Positions 23,351-35,115 of a stretch of DNA of 64,000 bases are shown in pieces. The stretch comes from Tolypeutes matacus. Its lineage: Eukaryota > Chordata > Mammalia > Cingulata > Chlamyphoridae. A program made the position numbers and the translations under genes. Each line of letters starts with the position of its first letter. Within the stretch, counting starts at the first letter, position 1. A model generated the notes under the pieces. It worked only from the letters and a program-made list of their open reading frames with translations. It had not been told where the DNA came from and made no database searches. The stretch covers positions 42,284,740 through 42,348,739 of the forward strand of contig JAKSZT010053928.1 of NCBI GenBank assembly GCA_026826555.1. The letters are read 5' to 3'.

Positions 23351-23920
23351 AAAATATTGAAATTCATTATAAGATTAGAAATATTTTTAAACTTTATAGC
23401 TAAAGAGAGTATTGACGAATAGATGATGCAAAGTTTTCCCTTTATTGGAGAGAGTATTTTCCATGTGAAAGCACTTTGAAAAACTTAAAATTTTCAACAA
23501 ATAAATAATATACACAATACTCCATTAATTAGTTATTTCATACTTATTTCCAAAATTATTTGGGACAGCTGGTTACATTTTATCTTTCAGCATTGATGGT
23601 GGGAAGTAGATGGACAGTACAGAAGACACTTATCAAACAAAAAAATACAATAAAGATTACAAAAGTTCTTCAACTTCCTTTTTACAATTTCGAAGCCAAG
23701 TCACAGCAGAGTGTACGTGCTTCACACAAACATCTCATATTTATTCATTAAAATGGAATAGATGGGACATTAAGTTGCAATTTTTAAGGCAGTTCTCTTT
23801 GCTTTAGTATTTAAAGGTTTAAAAATGGTTCTGTCTTCCACCTTCTCATTAGTTCAGATCTTTCCTCAATTTGAAGAAGATGCAATATTCATGATTTACT
23901 ACAAATATTTACTATAAATA
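23351..23920. other. AT-rich unassigned sequence
   Basis: Between the L1 tail and the first copy of the 181-bp duplication. Nothing recognised. Confidence 0.5.
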
Positions 23921-24101
23921 TTGGTTTATATCAAATGATACTTTAAAGGACTGGCAGAACAGAGTGTCTTCTGATATATTATACACGCCCACCCTCATAC
24001 ATATATTTCATTAGAATTTTCTAAGCAGTAACATTTCTTTATTTCATAAGACTATGTTTGTTTTATAAAATTATTTTACAGAGGTAAGGAAAGTTTTAAA
24101 A
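23921..24101 (+). repeat. Direct duplication, copy 1 (181 bp)
   Basis: Begins TTGGTTTATATCAAATGATA and ends AGGAAAGTTTTAAAA. Copy 2 at 25,064-25,245 differs at about five positions. I recognise no transposon in it. Sequence on either side of the two copies is unrelated. Confidence 0.9.
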
Positions 24102-24536
24102 TTCACATACACACACACACATAAAATCACATATGAGTTCTCTCTCCATTCTGGTAACACTGAAAAACTATGTATTTTAGTTGACAACTTATTAGATTTC
24201 ATTTAATTCTAAGGCAGAGGCAAAAATGAAATCTTTAGAAGGTGAAACTTCAGTTAACAATAAAACATGACTCGACTATTTGAAATGCATACCAAAGCAT
24301 TTAAAAAAAACCTTTTCTTCCTCTTCTTTGTGTAATTGGAAAACTTAGATTTTAGGTTCATTTTTCTCTACAACAGTAGCCAAATTAATTGGCTAACTTC
24401 AAATTCATGAAACCTGGCAACTGTACAAGTAATTATGACATTAGGGTATCCAACAAAATAGGCTTAACATTATTTAAGATATCTCAATTTCTTCCTGTAT
24501 TAATACGAACACATAATCTAATCTCTAAGGATTAAA
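24102..24536. other. AT-rich unassigned sequence
   Basis: Starts with a short CA run (24,105-24,122). No repeat family seen up to the SINE target duplication. Confidence 0.5.
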
Positions 24537-24548
24537 ACATCTAACAGG

Positions 24549-24733
24549 GGAAGCAGCCGTGGCTCAATCAGTAGGGCTCCCGTTTACCATATGGGAGGCC
24601 CCGGGTTCGGTTCCCGGGGCCTCCTGGTGAAGGCAGGCCCGCCCGCATGGCGTGGTTAGCTGACCCAGCGAGCACAAGCAGCAAGGGGGTGATAAATGAA
24701 TAAATAAATAAAATCTTTAAATAAAAAAAAAAC
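24549..24733 (+). mobile_element. tRNA-derived SINE, xenarthran type, with target duplication
   Basis: The head carries RNA polymerase III promoter boxes: box A TGGCTCAATCAG (24,560-24,571) and box B GGTTCGGTTCC (24,605-24,615). A G/C-rich body, (AATA)n and an A-tail follow. The flanking ACATCTAACAGG at 24,537-24,548 and 24,734-24,745 is a 12-bp target duplication of the kind made by L1 machinery. About 96% identical to the copy at 54,647-54,832. It is tRNA-like but not a functional tRNA gene. Confidence 0.85.
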
Positions 24734-24745
24734 ACATCTAACAGG

Positions 24746-25063
24746 TGGGCTGATGTGAAAAGTCACAAGGAGCTAGTCAAACAATGTAAAGGATGGGCAG
24801 TTCCACTGAGAGCAAAGCAAAGCTATTTCCCTGGAGAGAGAAGAAAGCAGACGATATTTTCTGTATCATACCGTACGTTTCTTTTCTTTTGGGAATTCAA
24901 ACATAAAACAACCAAAATGCTTTGGCAGATTTCAGAACCTTTCAAGTCCTCCAGTTGACTTGTTCACAAACATTTGGTGGCTCAAGAGAAAAATTATTGG
25001 TAAAAAAGTAGGCTGAGCACAGGAATCACATTTTCATTTGAAACTGATCACATTATGGCTTTC
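24746..25063. other. Unassigned sequence
   Basis: Nothing recognised. A 67-residue frame has no support. Confidence 0.45.
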
Positions 25064-25245
25064 TTGGTTTATATCAAATGATATTTTAAAGGACTAGCAG
25101 AACAGAGTGTCTTCTGATATATTATACACGCCCACCCTCATACATATATTTCATTAGGATTTTCTAAGCAGTAACATTTCTTTATTTCATAAGACTATGT
25201 TTGTTTTACAAAATTATTTTACAGAAGGTAAGGAAAGTTTTAAAA
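25064..25245 (+). repeat. Direct duplication, copy 2 (182 bp)
   Basis: Same orientation as copy 1 at 23,921-24,101, about 1.14 kb away start to start, roughly 97% identical by eye. The differences are four substitutions and one inserted base. Confidence 0.9.
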
Positions 25246-26204
25246 TGCACTCATGTGTGAGTAAATTGTGCCTTTACATGTTATCCTACTTCAAAATAAA
25301 TAGAATAGTACAATAATTTATTCACAGACATTTTGAATGAAAGTGATCTGAAATATATTTCAGTATATTGAAATATATTTTATAATTAAAAAACCAATGA
25401 ATTCATGAATATATTTTAAATCATTACCAAAATCTAGCATAAAAAGGAAGGCTGCATATTCTGGAGAGTAGATATTACATGGAAACAGTAAATTTTGGTC
25501 AAATATTTAGGTGTTTTCAAACAAACATCCACATAGCTGACTGATTATTTTTAATGGAATTTGATTGTCTCAACATTGTTACAATATTTCTCCAAACACA
25601 AAGACTTTTTTTAGGATTTTGAAAGAAGATTTATTCAAAGTTTGGTACAGCACCATGATTTTCCAGAAAGACAAAGTATCTGAGTCAGAGAAGCAATTTT
25701 CCCAATGAATTAGACTACCTTTTTGTATTTCCCTATATATGTACAACCTAGTCACCTGATTATAATGGTGACCTATAGTCGCATAACTATAGGTTGGTTC
25801 TTTTGAAATAGTGAGTATGAATGTGTGTTTGTGTGTGTGTTGGATCAGTGGAGGGACGATAACGTTAGATGAAGTTTGGCAAACCTATGAATGCTTAATG
25901 TACATACCACTAACTTTGTAAAAAGCCATCTTTGAATTCTCATCAAAATGACATTTTTTTCTTTTGACTGATAAAAGATATAATGTCCTTCATAATCGTC
26001 AATTAATATTGATTTCCTCAGAAATGAGCCATGTTTTCATAATAGGGACACTGAAGCAGAGTTGTAACTGCAATGAAATGCTCATCATTTTCAGGAGGCA
26101 GGGATGGGGCTGAGGGACATTTCTTAGGTACCAAGGAAAAGGATAGACAGGTAAGGTTTTTGTGATTGGGATTCATGAAATCTATATTACTCTTTTAATG
26201 TCAA
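25246..26204. other. AT-rich unassigned sequence
   Basis: Contains a short (GT)n tract near 25,821-25,840. No repeat family or gene recognised. Confidence 0.5.
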
Positions 26205-26450
26205 GAGATAATATAGCAAAGGAGAAAAATAAAATGCTATGAAGTCAGATATGCCAGGTTAGAATCCTGGTTCTATTACTCATTGTTTAAGTATGAGCTT
26301 GTTACTTTAGTGCTTTGTGGCTCTTTTCCCTATCTATAAGAAGGAAAAGATAAAGTCCAACTCAGAATTAGTTGTGATGACTGATGGGCTGATAAATGCA
26401 AAGACACACCTAACACAGTGTACGTACACAGTAAATAAATGCTCACAGAA
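26205..26450 (+). repeat. MIR SINE
   Basis: 'gaagtcagatatgccaggtt', 'agaatcctggttctattact', 'gagcttgttactttagtgct' and 'acacagtaaataaatgctca' follow MIR head, core and end in order. Diverged but near full length. Confidence 0.65.
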
Positions 26451-27275
26451 GGCCATGGAGAGAAGATGCCTTACACAGATTCATGTAGATATCAGAGCCT
26501 TTCCAGCCCTGCAAAGGAAGGACCATTTCATTTGCTGATTTTGCATCTCACTGGCTGCCTAGCCTTATATTCCTCTTTAATTCAAATAGGAAATGTTTGG
26601 TCATTGACTTCAAGAATTGAATAACTTCTCTTATTTCTTATACTCATTTTATCTCCCCAATTCAGCTAAAGTCAGGAAAACACAGTAAACTGTATCCTCT
26701 CTCTCCTCTAAGTAGTTAAGCATACCTTTTCTTATTCCTGAATGTTCTCCCCAGTTTCTTAGAACAACTTTCAACCTCTCACTTCAAGATTGCCCTAAAG
26801 GAGCCTGAATCCAACAAGATAAAATATGTGTCTATGTTTTGTATATTATGCATCTGGAAAGATCAACATGTGGGTTCTCTCGTTCTGTCAACACAGAAGA
26901 ACAGGACCTAGTTCAGCTCGTCCCTTTAGGCAGATGACTCTACAGTTGTTATCTGAAGGGCAAACCAATAAATAAAGAAACTGACCAATGAAAAGTGTCA
27001 AACATTTGAAAAATTTCTGAGGTAACTGAAATCAACTGGATGAAAGATGGATTCGTGCATGGACTGAATAATTCAGACACTAGATACATGAAACTTAATG
27101 ACGTCAACAATTTTTGACGCTGTTGCTATGGGTTTTAGCTGCCCACCCCTTTAAAAAAAGAGCAACTAAATATCTATCCTTTATCTTCTAATTGAAATCT
27201 AATTCTGATAGAGAGTAGAAGAAAAAAGAAAAACTGAGCAGTAAATATGATACAGAGAAATGTACTTTTGTAAAG
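26451..27275. other. Unassigned sequence
   Basis: No repeat or gene recognised. It ends at the start of a MaLR-like LTR. Confidence 0.5.
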
Positions 27276-28521
27276 TATTATGGGTTTAGCTGTGTCCCCC
27301 ATCCTTACTATATGTTGATGTTCTAACCCCCAGTACCTTAGAATAGGACCTTATTTTTGTTAAAATGAGGTCATAATGGAGTAGGGTGGGCTCCTAGTCC
27401 AACATGACTGATGTCCTTAAAAGAAGGGGAGACACGCCTACCCATGTGCCAGGTGTGCATGAAATCTAGGTGGAGCTGCAACTCCTACCCTACAGCTCAA
27501 TGGACTCATCCAAGTCACCTGGTGAGGAGACAACGATGGGCAATGGCCATCCCAGGGAATGGAGAGGGCCTGCATCTGCAGGCAGGATCATCCCACCCAC
27601 CATATCCATGGGATATAAGCCCTCTCTCACTTGGAGTTGGAGTGGACATCACCATCCCAGTCCCCTCAGGATTGGGGGAAGAACTATGGACTAGAGTGGA
27701 CTTGATGGTATTCTCTTGTTCACATATGGTGATTCTAGCAATGCAAGAAATTATAACCATGAGGTGGAGCCAGTGGCCACTTGACACTTTTGGGGCAGGG
27801 AGGGGATGAGCAGTTGAAATACAGGTTCTTCTTTGGGAGTTGGAGGTTGTCCTGAGTACTGTTGTGGCAACGGATGTAGGCCATTTTAAATCAGCACACA
27901 CCACTCAGAACTGAGTGGGAGAGAGTGTGGTCTACAGTGTGAACTGTGGTCTATGGTTGGTGGCAAGGCTCCAGGATATGTAAGTTCATTGAGGGTGGTG
28001 GGCCACACTGTGGGAGATGTTTGTGTGGGATGTGGTGGGAGGTGTGGGAGGTGGGCAACATGGGAATCCCAGTGGGTTCCGTGTAATATTTTGGGTAATC
28101 TAAGCACCTCTTGAAATATATGTATATATATCATATATATAAATAACATTTTTGTAAGCAAATACACATATATGCATATATATTTATATATCATTTTGCA
28201 AATGTTTGTATGTATTGTGAGAATTTTTATTTTTACCCATAATAAAAAAAAAAAAAAAAGAAGGGGAGACAAGTTACAGACAGATGAGGGGAGAATGTCT
28301 CGTGAAGGCCGAGGCGACGAACAGCATGGACAGCAAGCTGTGGGCAGGAGCCAGGAGAGAGGCAGGAATGGGTTCTTCCCTACAGATTTCAGGGGACCAT
28401 ATCCCTGCAGACACCTTGATTTTGGACTTCCAGCCTCCAGAGCTGTGAGAAAACAAGTTTTTGTTGCTTTAAGCCACCCAGCTTGTGGTGCTTTTTTAGG
28501 GCTGCCCTAGGAAGCTAAGAC
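27276..28521 (+). mobile_element. LTR, ERVL-MaLR-like, split by an L1 insertion
   Basis: Left part 27,276-27,434: 'gggtttagctgtgtccccca', 'taacccccagtaccttagaa', 'aaaatgaggtcataatggag', 'ccaacatgactgatgtcctt'. Right part 28,256-28,521: 'caccttgattttggacttcc', 'agcctccagagctgtgagaa', 'gctttaagccacccagcttg', 'gctgccctaggaagctaaga'. Joining the two parts across the insertion gives one continuous LTR of about 425 bp, the size of the copy at 10,862. Confidence 0.65.
27435..28255 (+). mobile_element. L1 3' region insertion (extended-tail type A'), with target duplication
   Basis: About 820 bp of L1 tail ending in a 16-base A-run preceded by CCCATAATAAA, a polyadenylation-type signal. The flanking 16-bp AAAAGAAGGGGAGACA occurs at 27,419-27,434 and 28,256-28,271. 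The 3' part from about 28,085 adds an AT-rich extension (TATA and CATATA repeats, then GCAAATGTTTGTATGTATTG) that the type A tails lack. It is shared with 45,020-45,178 and 47,960-48,147. The 132- and 129-residue frames here are spurious. Confidence 0.85.
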
Positions 28522-28899
28522 AAAAAGTCATGGGAATTTGGGAAGTAGTCTCAAGACAAAAGAAGGAAAATGGAAGAAAATTAAATTGGAAGAATGGCAA
28601 GAATCAAATAATACATATATAAATTAAATCAGGAAACAATCAAAAGCTAAAGTGATATAGACAATAATATTTAACAACAGTTAGTGAGTCTTGTTGAGTA
28701 CTCAAATTGTGTTAGATTTTGGAGGATAACAGAAGACAGAGAGTAAAAGCAAATAGCTCTGGTCCCTATTTTATGAGAATGACAAAGCAACTGAAAAATA
28801 AAGAGGCACATATATGAAGACAAACTTAAAATGTCATGATATCCCAAAGGGGAAATGTGTTTTTGTTTGTTGAGATACAGTGTGACAGGTGTATTTAGA
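28522..28899. other. Unassigned sequence
   Basis: AT-rich, nothing recognised. Confidence 0.45.
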
Positions 28900-29050
28900 G
28901 GCACACAGGTCCTAGTCCCTCCTCTGTCACTCAGGTCACAGAAGCTCAGGTGATCAACTGGGACCTCAGTTTTTTCACGAATAATATGATGAGATTTGAT
29001 TACATGATCTCAAAAGATACTTAGAGAATTCAAGTTCACTAAGGAGGCAT
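28900..29050 (+). repeat. MIR SINE fragment
   Basis: 'cctagtccctcctctgtcac', 'tgggacctcagttttttcac' and 'aataatatgatgagatttga' follow the MIR core. Diverged. Confidence 0.5.
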
Positions 29051-30399
29051 ACCCCATAATCTGGATATAAAGGGGTGTTGAAAGAAAGGAATTCAAAATG
29101 GAACTTAAGGGATGGGAGGTAACATGACTATTGGCAAAGTGTCAAAGAGGAAGGCCAGGCAAAGAGAAAGTCACATGCCAAGACCCAAAGCTAGAAATGA
29201 GGTAGTCATAGGTGAAAAGCAAAGCTCAGACCTGATCTGCTAGCACGTGGACTTGGAAAAACATAACAGGAATGAGATGGGAGAGAAGAGAACCAGCAGC
29301 TCAACTAAAGACAGGAAAACTACAGAAGCTATATATTAATAAAAATGATGAAGAAGGAATCTAAGGTATGAACAAAAAAGAATAAAGCACTATAAAACAG
29401 TGTAGATAAAAGAGAACAATGAAAGTGAAGTGCAATTAAAAGTCAGAAAAGTAGAAAAAGAGCTCCTGGGTTGATAAATAGGAGAGAAAAATAAGTAGGT
29501 TTGAGAAAATAAATGAGTAGGTGGTTTAGAAAAAGAGAATTGAGGTGAGAATGTAGATAAATGGCTAAAGACGTGAGCATTATTCCTGAATTGGAACCCT
29601 TAGCTCTGCATCAAAAGGGGCATTTCAGGGACACTGCATCAGCCAAGAAACTGTGGCTTCTCTAAGTGTTTTAGCTTTCACACTCAAAATATATCCAAAG
29701 AGGATGAATATAGAAAAGAAGGTGAAATTGTTGGAGGATTTTGATGAAACATTTTCTCCCTCCTGGGCTCAAAACCAAAAAATTGGAATAAAATTGGACC
29801 TCCAGCAGAACCGAATACAATGCAATCCTACCAATAATTATTTTCTTAGCTAATGTTTATTGAGCATTTCCATGCTCCAGGAACCACGCCAAATGTTTTA
29901 AAGGTACTAACTCATTTCGTGCTTCCTATGAAAGCATAGAAAAAGACGTAGGTGGCCAGAATTGTGATTCCATCCTGTTTATCCTTTCTTCATTTATATC
30001 TGTAATTTAATGCTCCTAGTAAGCAAGAGTATTAAAACATCAGGTGCTGATGGCAAAAGTATGCTATTCATCAGTTGTCACCCCAACAGGGAAGTGTAGG
30101 TAGAAGTCTCAATACCACCTAACACATCATTAAAAAGAAATAAGAGAAATGTAAAATGTGAGAAAAGACCACAGTGCATAAAAGTTAAATGAGGCAATAT
30201 AATGGAACATGCTCTCTTAAAAACTTTAGCCTCTCGTTTTTATTCTATAATGTAAACATATTATTACAACCTGGAGGGTGGATGAGGGACATGTGAGAAA
30301 GGTTTAGTTCTTATGAGGAGTGAAATAAGGAACATCACTCAAATTTGTAATTGAATAGATCACTTCTCTTACAACTCTGGGAGAGGCCCCTTCAAATTG
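29051..30399. other. Unassigned, purine-rich in part, with one short MIR/L2 trace
   Basis: From 29,080 to 29,560 the plus strand is rich in A and G ('gtgtcaaagaggaaggcc' near 29,140 recalls L2, weakly). 29,845-29,945 ('aatgtttattgagcatttcc', 'taactcatttcgtgcttcc') resembles a MIR or L2 end in reverse. No gene recognised. Confidence 0.4.
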
Positions 30400-31000
30400 C
30401 ACTGGTCTGTTGGTGAGCTTTCTACTTTCTAGTAACTAAAAGTAAAACAATAAAAATAGAAACATCTGCAAAAGTATGCCTGGTAGCTCTCTAATTAATG
30501 ATCAAAAATGCATTTACTTCAGCATAATTTCACATTTTTATGTAAAGTCTTATTTGATTGTAATTAGTACAGACTACAGAACTTAATTAGGACTAATCAT
30601 TTCTTAATGCAATCAGAATCCCAGAAGAACAATATAAACAGATTTTTATTGGTATTAGTGATGCAAACTTGTAAAATATAGTGCCAATTAACCTCTAACA
30701 ATGCTTCCAAAATATAAAATAAAAATAAATTATGAGTGCATTACCAAACAGTTTCATGAGTAACTATGAACATAATAACAAAGTTAATCAAACTCCACAG
30801 GATCAGTCTTCTTTCTAAAGTGCTAAAGATAGCTGTACAGACACAACAGTAACACTTACTAAAATATGCTACCTCTTAATGAGATTTAACCATTAAAAGA
30901 TATCCAAGACACTGAAGTTCTGTGATGTCCACACAGCTCTCCAGTTAAATTCTGAGCGAGAAGGAAATCCACAATTCCTATTTCACATGACAAAATTTAG
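30400..31000. other. AT-rich sequence with many TAATTA-type words
   Basis: Several homeodomain-like cores (CTAATTAATGATC at 30,491, TGTAATTAGTAC at 30,560, CTTAATTAGGAC at 30,582, CCAATTAACC at 30,684) lie within about 200 bp with no recognised repeat. This could be a conserved noncoding element or simply AT-rich chance. No direct evidence of function. Confidence 0.25.
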
Positions 31001-33000
31001 TTATAATCACCTTAAATTTTGAAAAATTAAGCAAGATTCCTCAGGTTAGTAAAAGGGAATTCAGGTACCACTGAGGTTCCGTAAGGTTCAGAGCACAATG
31101 GCAACTGTATTCCTCTTGGCATGATGTCCCAACCCTGAGAGTTTCTTCCTTCTGCCCCATGAAATGATTTAACTGCTCTGGAGAAGAAACAGCAGCCAAC
31201 ATGAGCTGAGACATTCCTACTGCAATTTGTGAAAAGAAGTGTAATTTGTCTTAACTTTGAACTGTCTAACGAAACTTCTCCATTGTATCTGGAATAATTC
31301 ATGCAATTAGATTGGAAACTCCAATTGCTCTCCATCCATTTCCAAAAAGTGCCAAACAGAGTGTGTTAGGATGGGATGGGTTCTATTGACTGAGCTTTGA
31401 AGCAAAACTTGAAAGATACAAATTGGCATACAACTTCTACCGTACCAAAATTACTTCCCAGCTGGGCTTTAGTCAGACAGTAAGGGGGAGGTGCAATATT
31501 TGAAATATGTAATCTAAACAGTATGTTCAATGTTTCTTAAATATTGTGAGTTTTTCCTCAGTATGCTGCAGATTCATAGCAACTTGCTGGTGAAGCAGAT
31601 GCCAAAATCATATGTTCGAAGGGCAGGGAAAAAGACCTTTAGATATGGAAAATTAATCCCTTTCCAGCTGCCATAATTTTTCAGTATTTCTAGGGTGGAT
31701 TCATCCGAGTTCATATTAATACTCAAAACAGATAAATCCAAACTACCACAGTGCTAGAAAAAGTAACAAAATCTCCAGCCTCCACTAACTTTACCTGGAA
31801 CCTTTCTAGATTTTTTCTGATCAACACACATAAGGTCATTACATTCAAACTTTAACTAAACCCAAAGGAATCCATAAGGTGGCAGAGCTTATGAAGGGGA
31901 CTCACCAGAATTTCTAAATGACTGTGTGGTTTGTTAAGCCTAGTGGTGTGGCTTTAATTTTAGTTACCATGTATTAATTCTCTCCTTGTGACCAGAGTAG
32001 GCTGAGATCATAAGACATGGTCACTGTATCCATAAGGCTTATACTTTTTTTGAAGAAACACTAAGCTTTCATAAAACTGCTAGATAATTCTTGAGACAAA
32101 ACACAATTAGTCTCTAGGGAAAAAATACAGAAAACAGGTGTTGAAAAGATGGAGGAGATGGCAATGTTTGGCTAAAACTTCAACAAAGAGGTGAAACTTC
32201 ACCCATGCAGGTGTGTGTGTATGTGTGTGTATGAATATACATGTGTACTCACTTGTATGTATATTTAGGAGTATTAAAGGAACCTGAAATAGTAGATGAT
32301 GATAAAATGAATGTCACTCATTACTTCCCTTACCCAACAACAATTTTCAGCTTTCTGAGGCTGTTGCTTATGTTTCTGCTTTTAAGAACAACTTCGGACT
32401 CAAAATTTGAGAACCTGAGACTTGAACTTCCCATTCTCCTGAAAGAAACCATCAACAGCCATATTCCTGAGCTATTGAAGTACTAAATGAAAGCAGATTT
32501 GAACATCTGTGCTAAGAGGTCAGTCTCTCTTCTATATGCAGCAAATAATCTCTTCACTCCTGAAAGGGTGCTTGTGAAATCCAATATTCCTCATAACTTG
32601 TTAAGCTTTATGTTTAAAATAAAATTCCACAGTAAAACTTTACTCTGCCATTAGGTGTACATGCCCCATTGCTCCCAGAGATGGGATAATGGGGTAAAGC
32701 ATCTTATTGCATTTTATGTGAATAATGAAGCTAAAATTAAACATGTTACAGTCAATGTGCAGAAAAAACATATAGCTTTATTTCTATAAAATAGCTAGTC
32801 TTGTTTTTGAATTCCTACCCACTGAAAATCAAGGGGAAAAACACAATCTTGCTAATTAAGGTGTATTTGTCATTTTTTTGTTGTTTTATTCTCAGTCTAA
32901 AAAATTATTTTAGGAGGTAAACCTAACTTTTAAGGATAAATTATAGGTTTTTAGGGTTTCTAATATGTCCCATTCCCAAAATGATATCTTAAGAGTAGCA
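31001..33000. other. Unassigned, possibly unique sequence
   Basis: No repeat family recognised apart from a short (GT)n at about 32,209-32,231. The 102-residue minus frame at 31,027-31,335 and the 81-residue plus frame at 32,241-32,486 lack support. Confidence 0.5.
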
Positions 33001-33330
33001 GAAAGATAAGGTGATGTCATGGCAAGGAGCTGGGGTCCCTGACTTTTGTGTGGGTCTTTGGTCAGTGTTTTCAACTAAACTACTCCTGTTGTGCTGGCAT
33101 CTGCCAACGGAATGACTGATGGATTCCCAGCTTTTGTCTTCTCTCAGGTTCCCATGGAGCCCCTGCCATGGCCTCCTGCCTCACCCTAGCCTAGGCCTCT
33201 GTGGTGGGTACCAGGCGTGGAGCTCGGCTTCCTCCTGCATGCCCAAAGGTCACAAGGGAATGTCTGAATCTCTTCCATGACACAGAGGAACCAGGTTAAG
33301 CAAGGAGCCATTGGCTCAGGTCCTCTCTGT
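33001..33330. other. Locally GC-richer unassigned segment
   Basis: Around 33,120-33,260 the sequence is clearly richer in G and C than its surroundings ('catggagcccctgccatggc', 'ccaggcgtggagctcggctt'), with a few CpG. No frame, splice pattern or repeat could be assigned. Could be an old repeat, a pseudogene fragment or unique DNA. Confidence 0.3.
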
Positions 33331-35115
33331 GATGGGAGAGAGGAAGGTAGGGCATAAATGTCCAATTGCTCACTTCTACCAACTCAGGTTCTTTCACCTC
33401 TGTTCTTCTACTCCCAGAGACTTAATAGTTTTCTGTCATTTCCTTTTTCTCTCAGAAAGGCCTTTTACTTTATCATATTCTTTTCTACCTTCTGGTGTAT
33501 CTAGTTACCCGCTTTTATTTTCCCAAATGATTGGAATTGAGCATCAATGGATGAGGATAATAATGAAAACAATACACATTGGTTTAATATTTTAAAATAT
33601 TATCCCCATTGAATCAATGATATGATAATATTCATACAAAAGCAAGGCTATAACTTGTATAACATATTTTATACTTTAATCTCCAATTAAACAAATCTCT
33701 CCACCATTGGGATTTTTTGTTTTTTATTTGCATTCTAATTTTAGAAGAATAAAGTAAATATCAATAAAAAATTCTTAAGTAGGATTTTTACAAAAGAAGA
33801 AGGGAGAAAAAAGGGAGGATGAGGAAGAAAAATGGAAGGAAGGGAGAGGAAAAGAAGAACAATTTCCCACACTAGGGAATATGCTTGGCTCAGTGCAGAT
33901 TGAGAAAACTTTTTCTTCTTCCTCAAATTTATAATAATCCTTGATGTTTTCTATGACTAATTCAGTGAGTCCAAAAAAACCTATTGATTACATTATTAGA
34001 CTGTGTTTCCAAGGATAAAGAGTAGGCAAAACAGTTTCATAGATTTTCAACAAAACGTTTTTAAGAGAATATAATTTCCATCATTACTTAGAAAATGCAT
34101 TCAATAAAGATAACGCACTCCCCCTTTACTCAAGTCCACAAAAGTTTAATCATAAGTGTTTCCAATTTGGTCCAACACCAGAAAGGGTAAGATATTTCAT
34201 TAGTAAAGGTAAAGGACAGCTCTCACAATTATTTATTTACATGCCCATGCATTAATTGAATGTATTTGTTTGGGTATACAATATATTCTTTCCAGGAGTA
34301 CCAAAAGAATATTAAATGATTAATGATGAGATTACTTTATTAAAAGTACCAATTTGTGTTCTTAGTGTGCTATCAAACTGCATGCTAAAAACAGTCTGGA
34401 TTCATTTTTTAGTAAATTAAAATAGGTCTCACTGTCTTTTCCAATTACCTTTTGAATTGTGAAATGATTTCTTCCAGTCTGCTAGTCTCTTGCAGGCAGA
34501 CAGATCAGGGAAAACAGAAATTAATGCTATAGCAGCAGCTCTTCCGAGGCATCGACACACACCAGATTAATACATAAAAATAACCATAACTGCAAATAAT
34601 GCTATTATATCTTTAAATCATATATTGCTATTAAAAGAAAAAAACATTCTGTGAGATAAAGCAAAAAGTAAAAATTGATTCCTTAAAATCTTTAGGAGAA
34701 AAATCAGTGGGTGGGGGAAGAAGGTTGAAAAAATTCTAATATGGGACACACTACTACTGACCCTAACCTCAACAATGACCTGTACTCTGCCCTTATTCCA
34801 CCCATCCATAAATAAGATCTAGCATTAAAACTGAATAACCCAGGGAATAATAATCAGTATGGAATGTAGAAATCTTATTTCAATAAGTTTATTTTTCTCA
34901 TTACCCTCTCTCAAACAAGAAGGACAGTCAGGTGACAACCACTTCTCTTTCTTAGTGAGATCTGGAAGATATTTTGTCTTCTTACGAAGAAGATGAAGTC
35001 ATGTGAAGTGATTATTTGCCTATCCTAGTCTTATTTCCAGGTAAGAGAACAGATAAACTTTCAATTGGATTTGCATCACACTTCCCCAAGAAACATCTTT
35101 GATGGGGATCTTTCC
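33331..35115. other. AT-rich unassigned sequence
   Basis: No recognised repeat or gene. A purine-rich stretch lies at 33,796-33,860. 34,400-34,560 is moderately complex and repeat-free by eye. Confidence 0.5.

Noticed and set aside
24549..24733. tRNA gene call suggested by box A and box B
   Set aside because: The body, tail and target duplication show a retroposed SINE; the head is not expected to fold as a working tRNA.
27411..27904. 132- and 129-residue overlapping frames on opposite strands
   Set aside because: Both fall in the L1 tail inserted at 27,435-28,255, which is noncoding in all copies.
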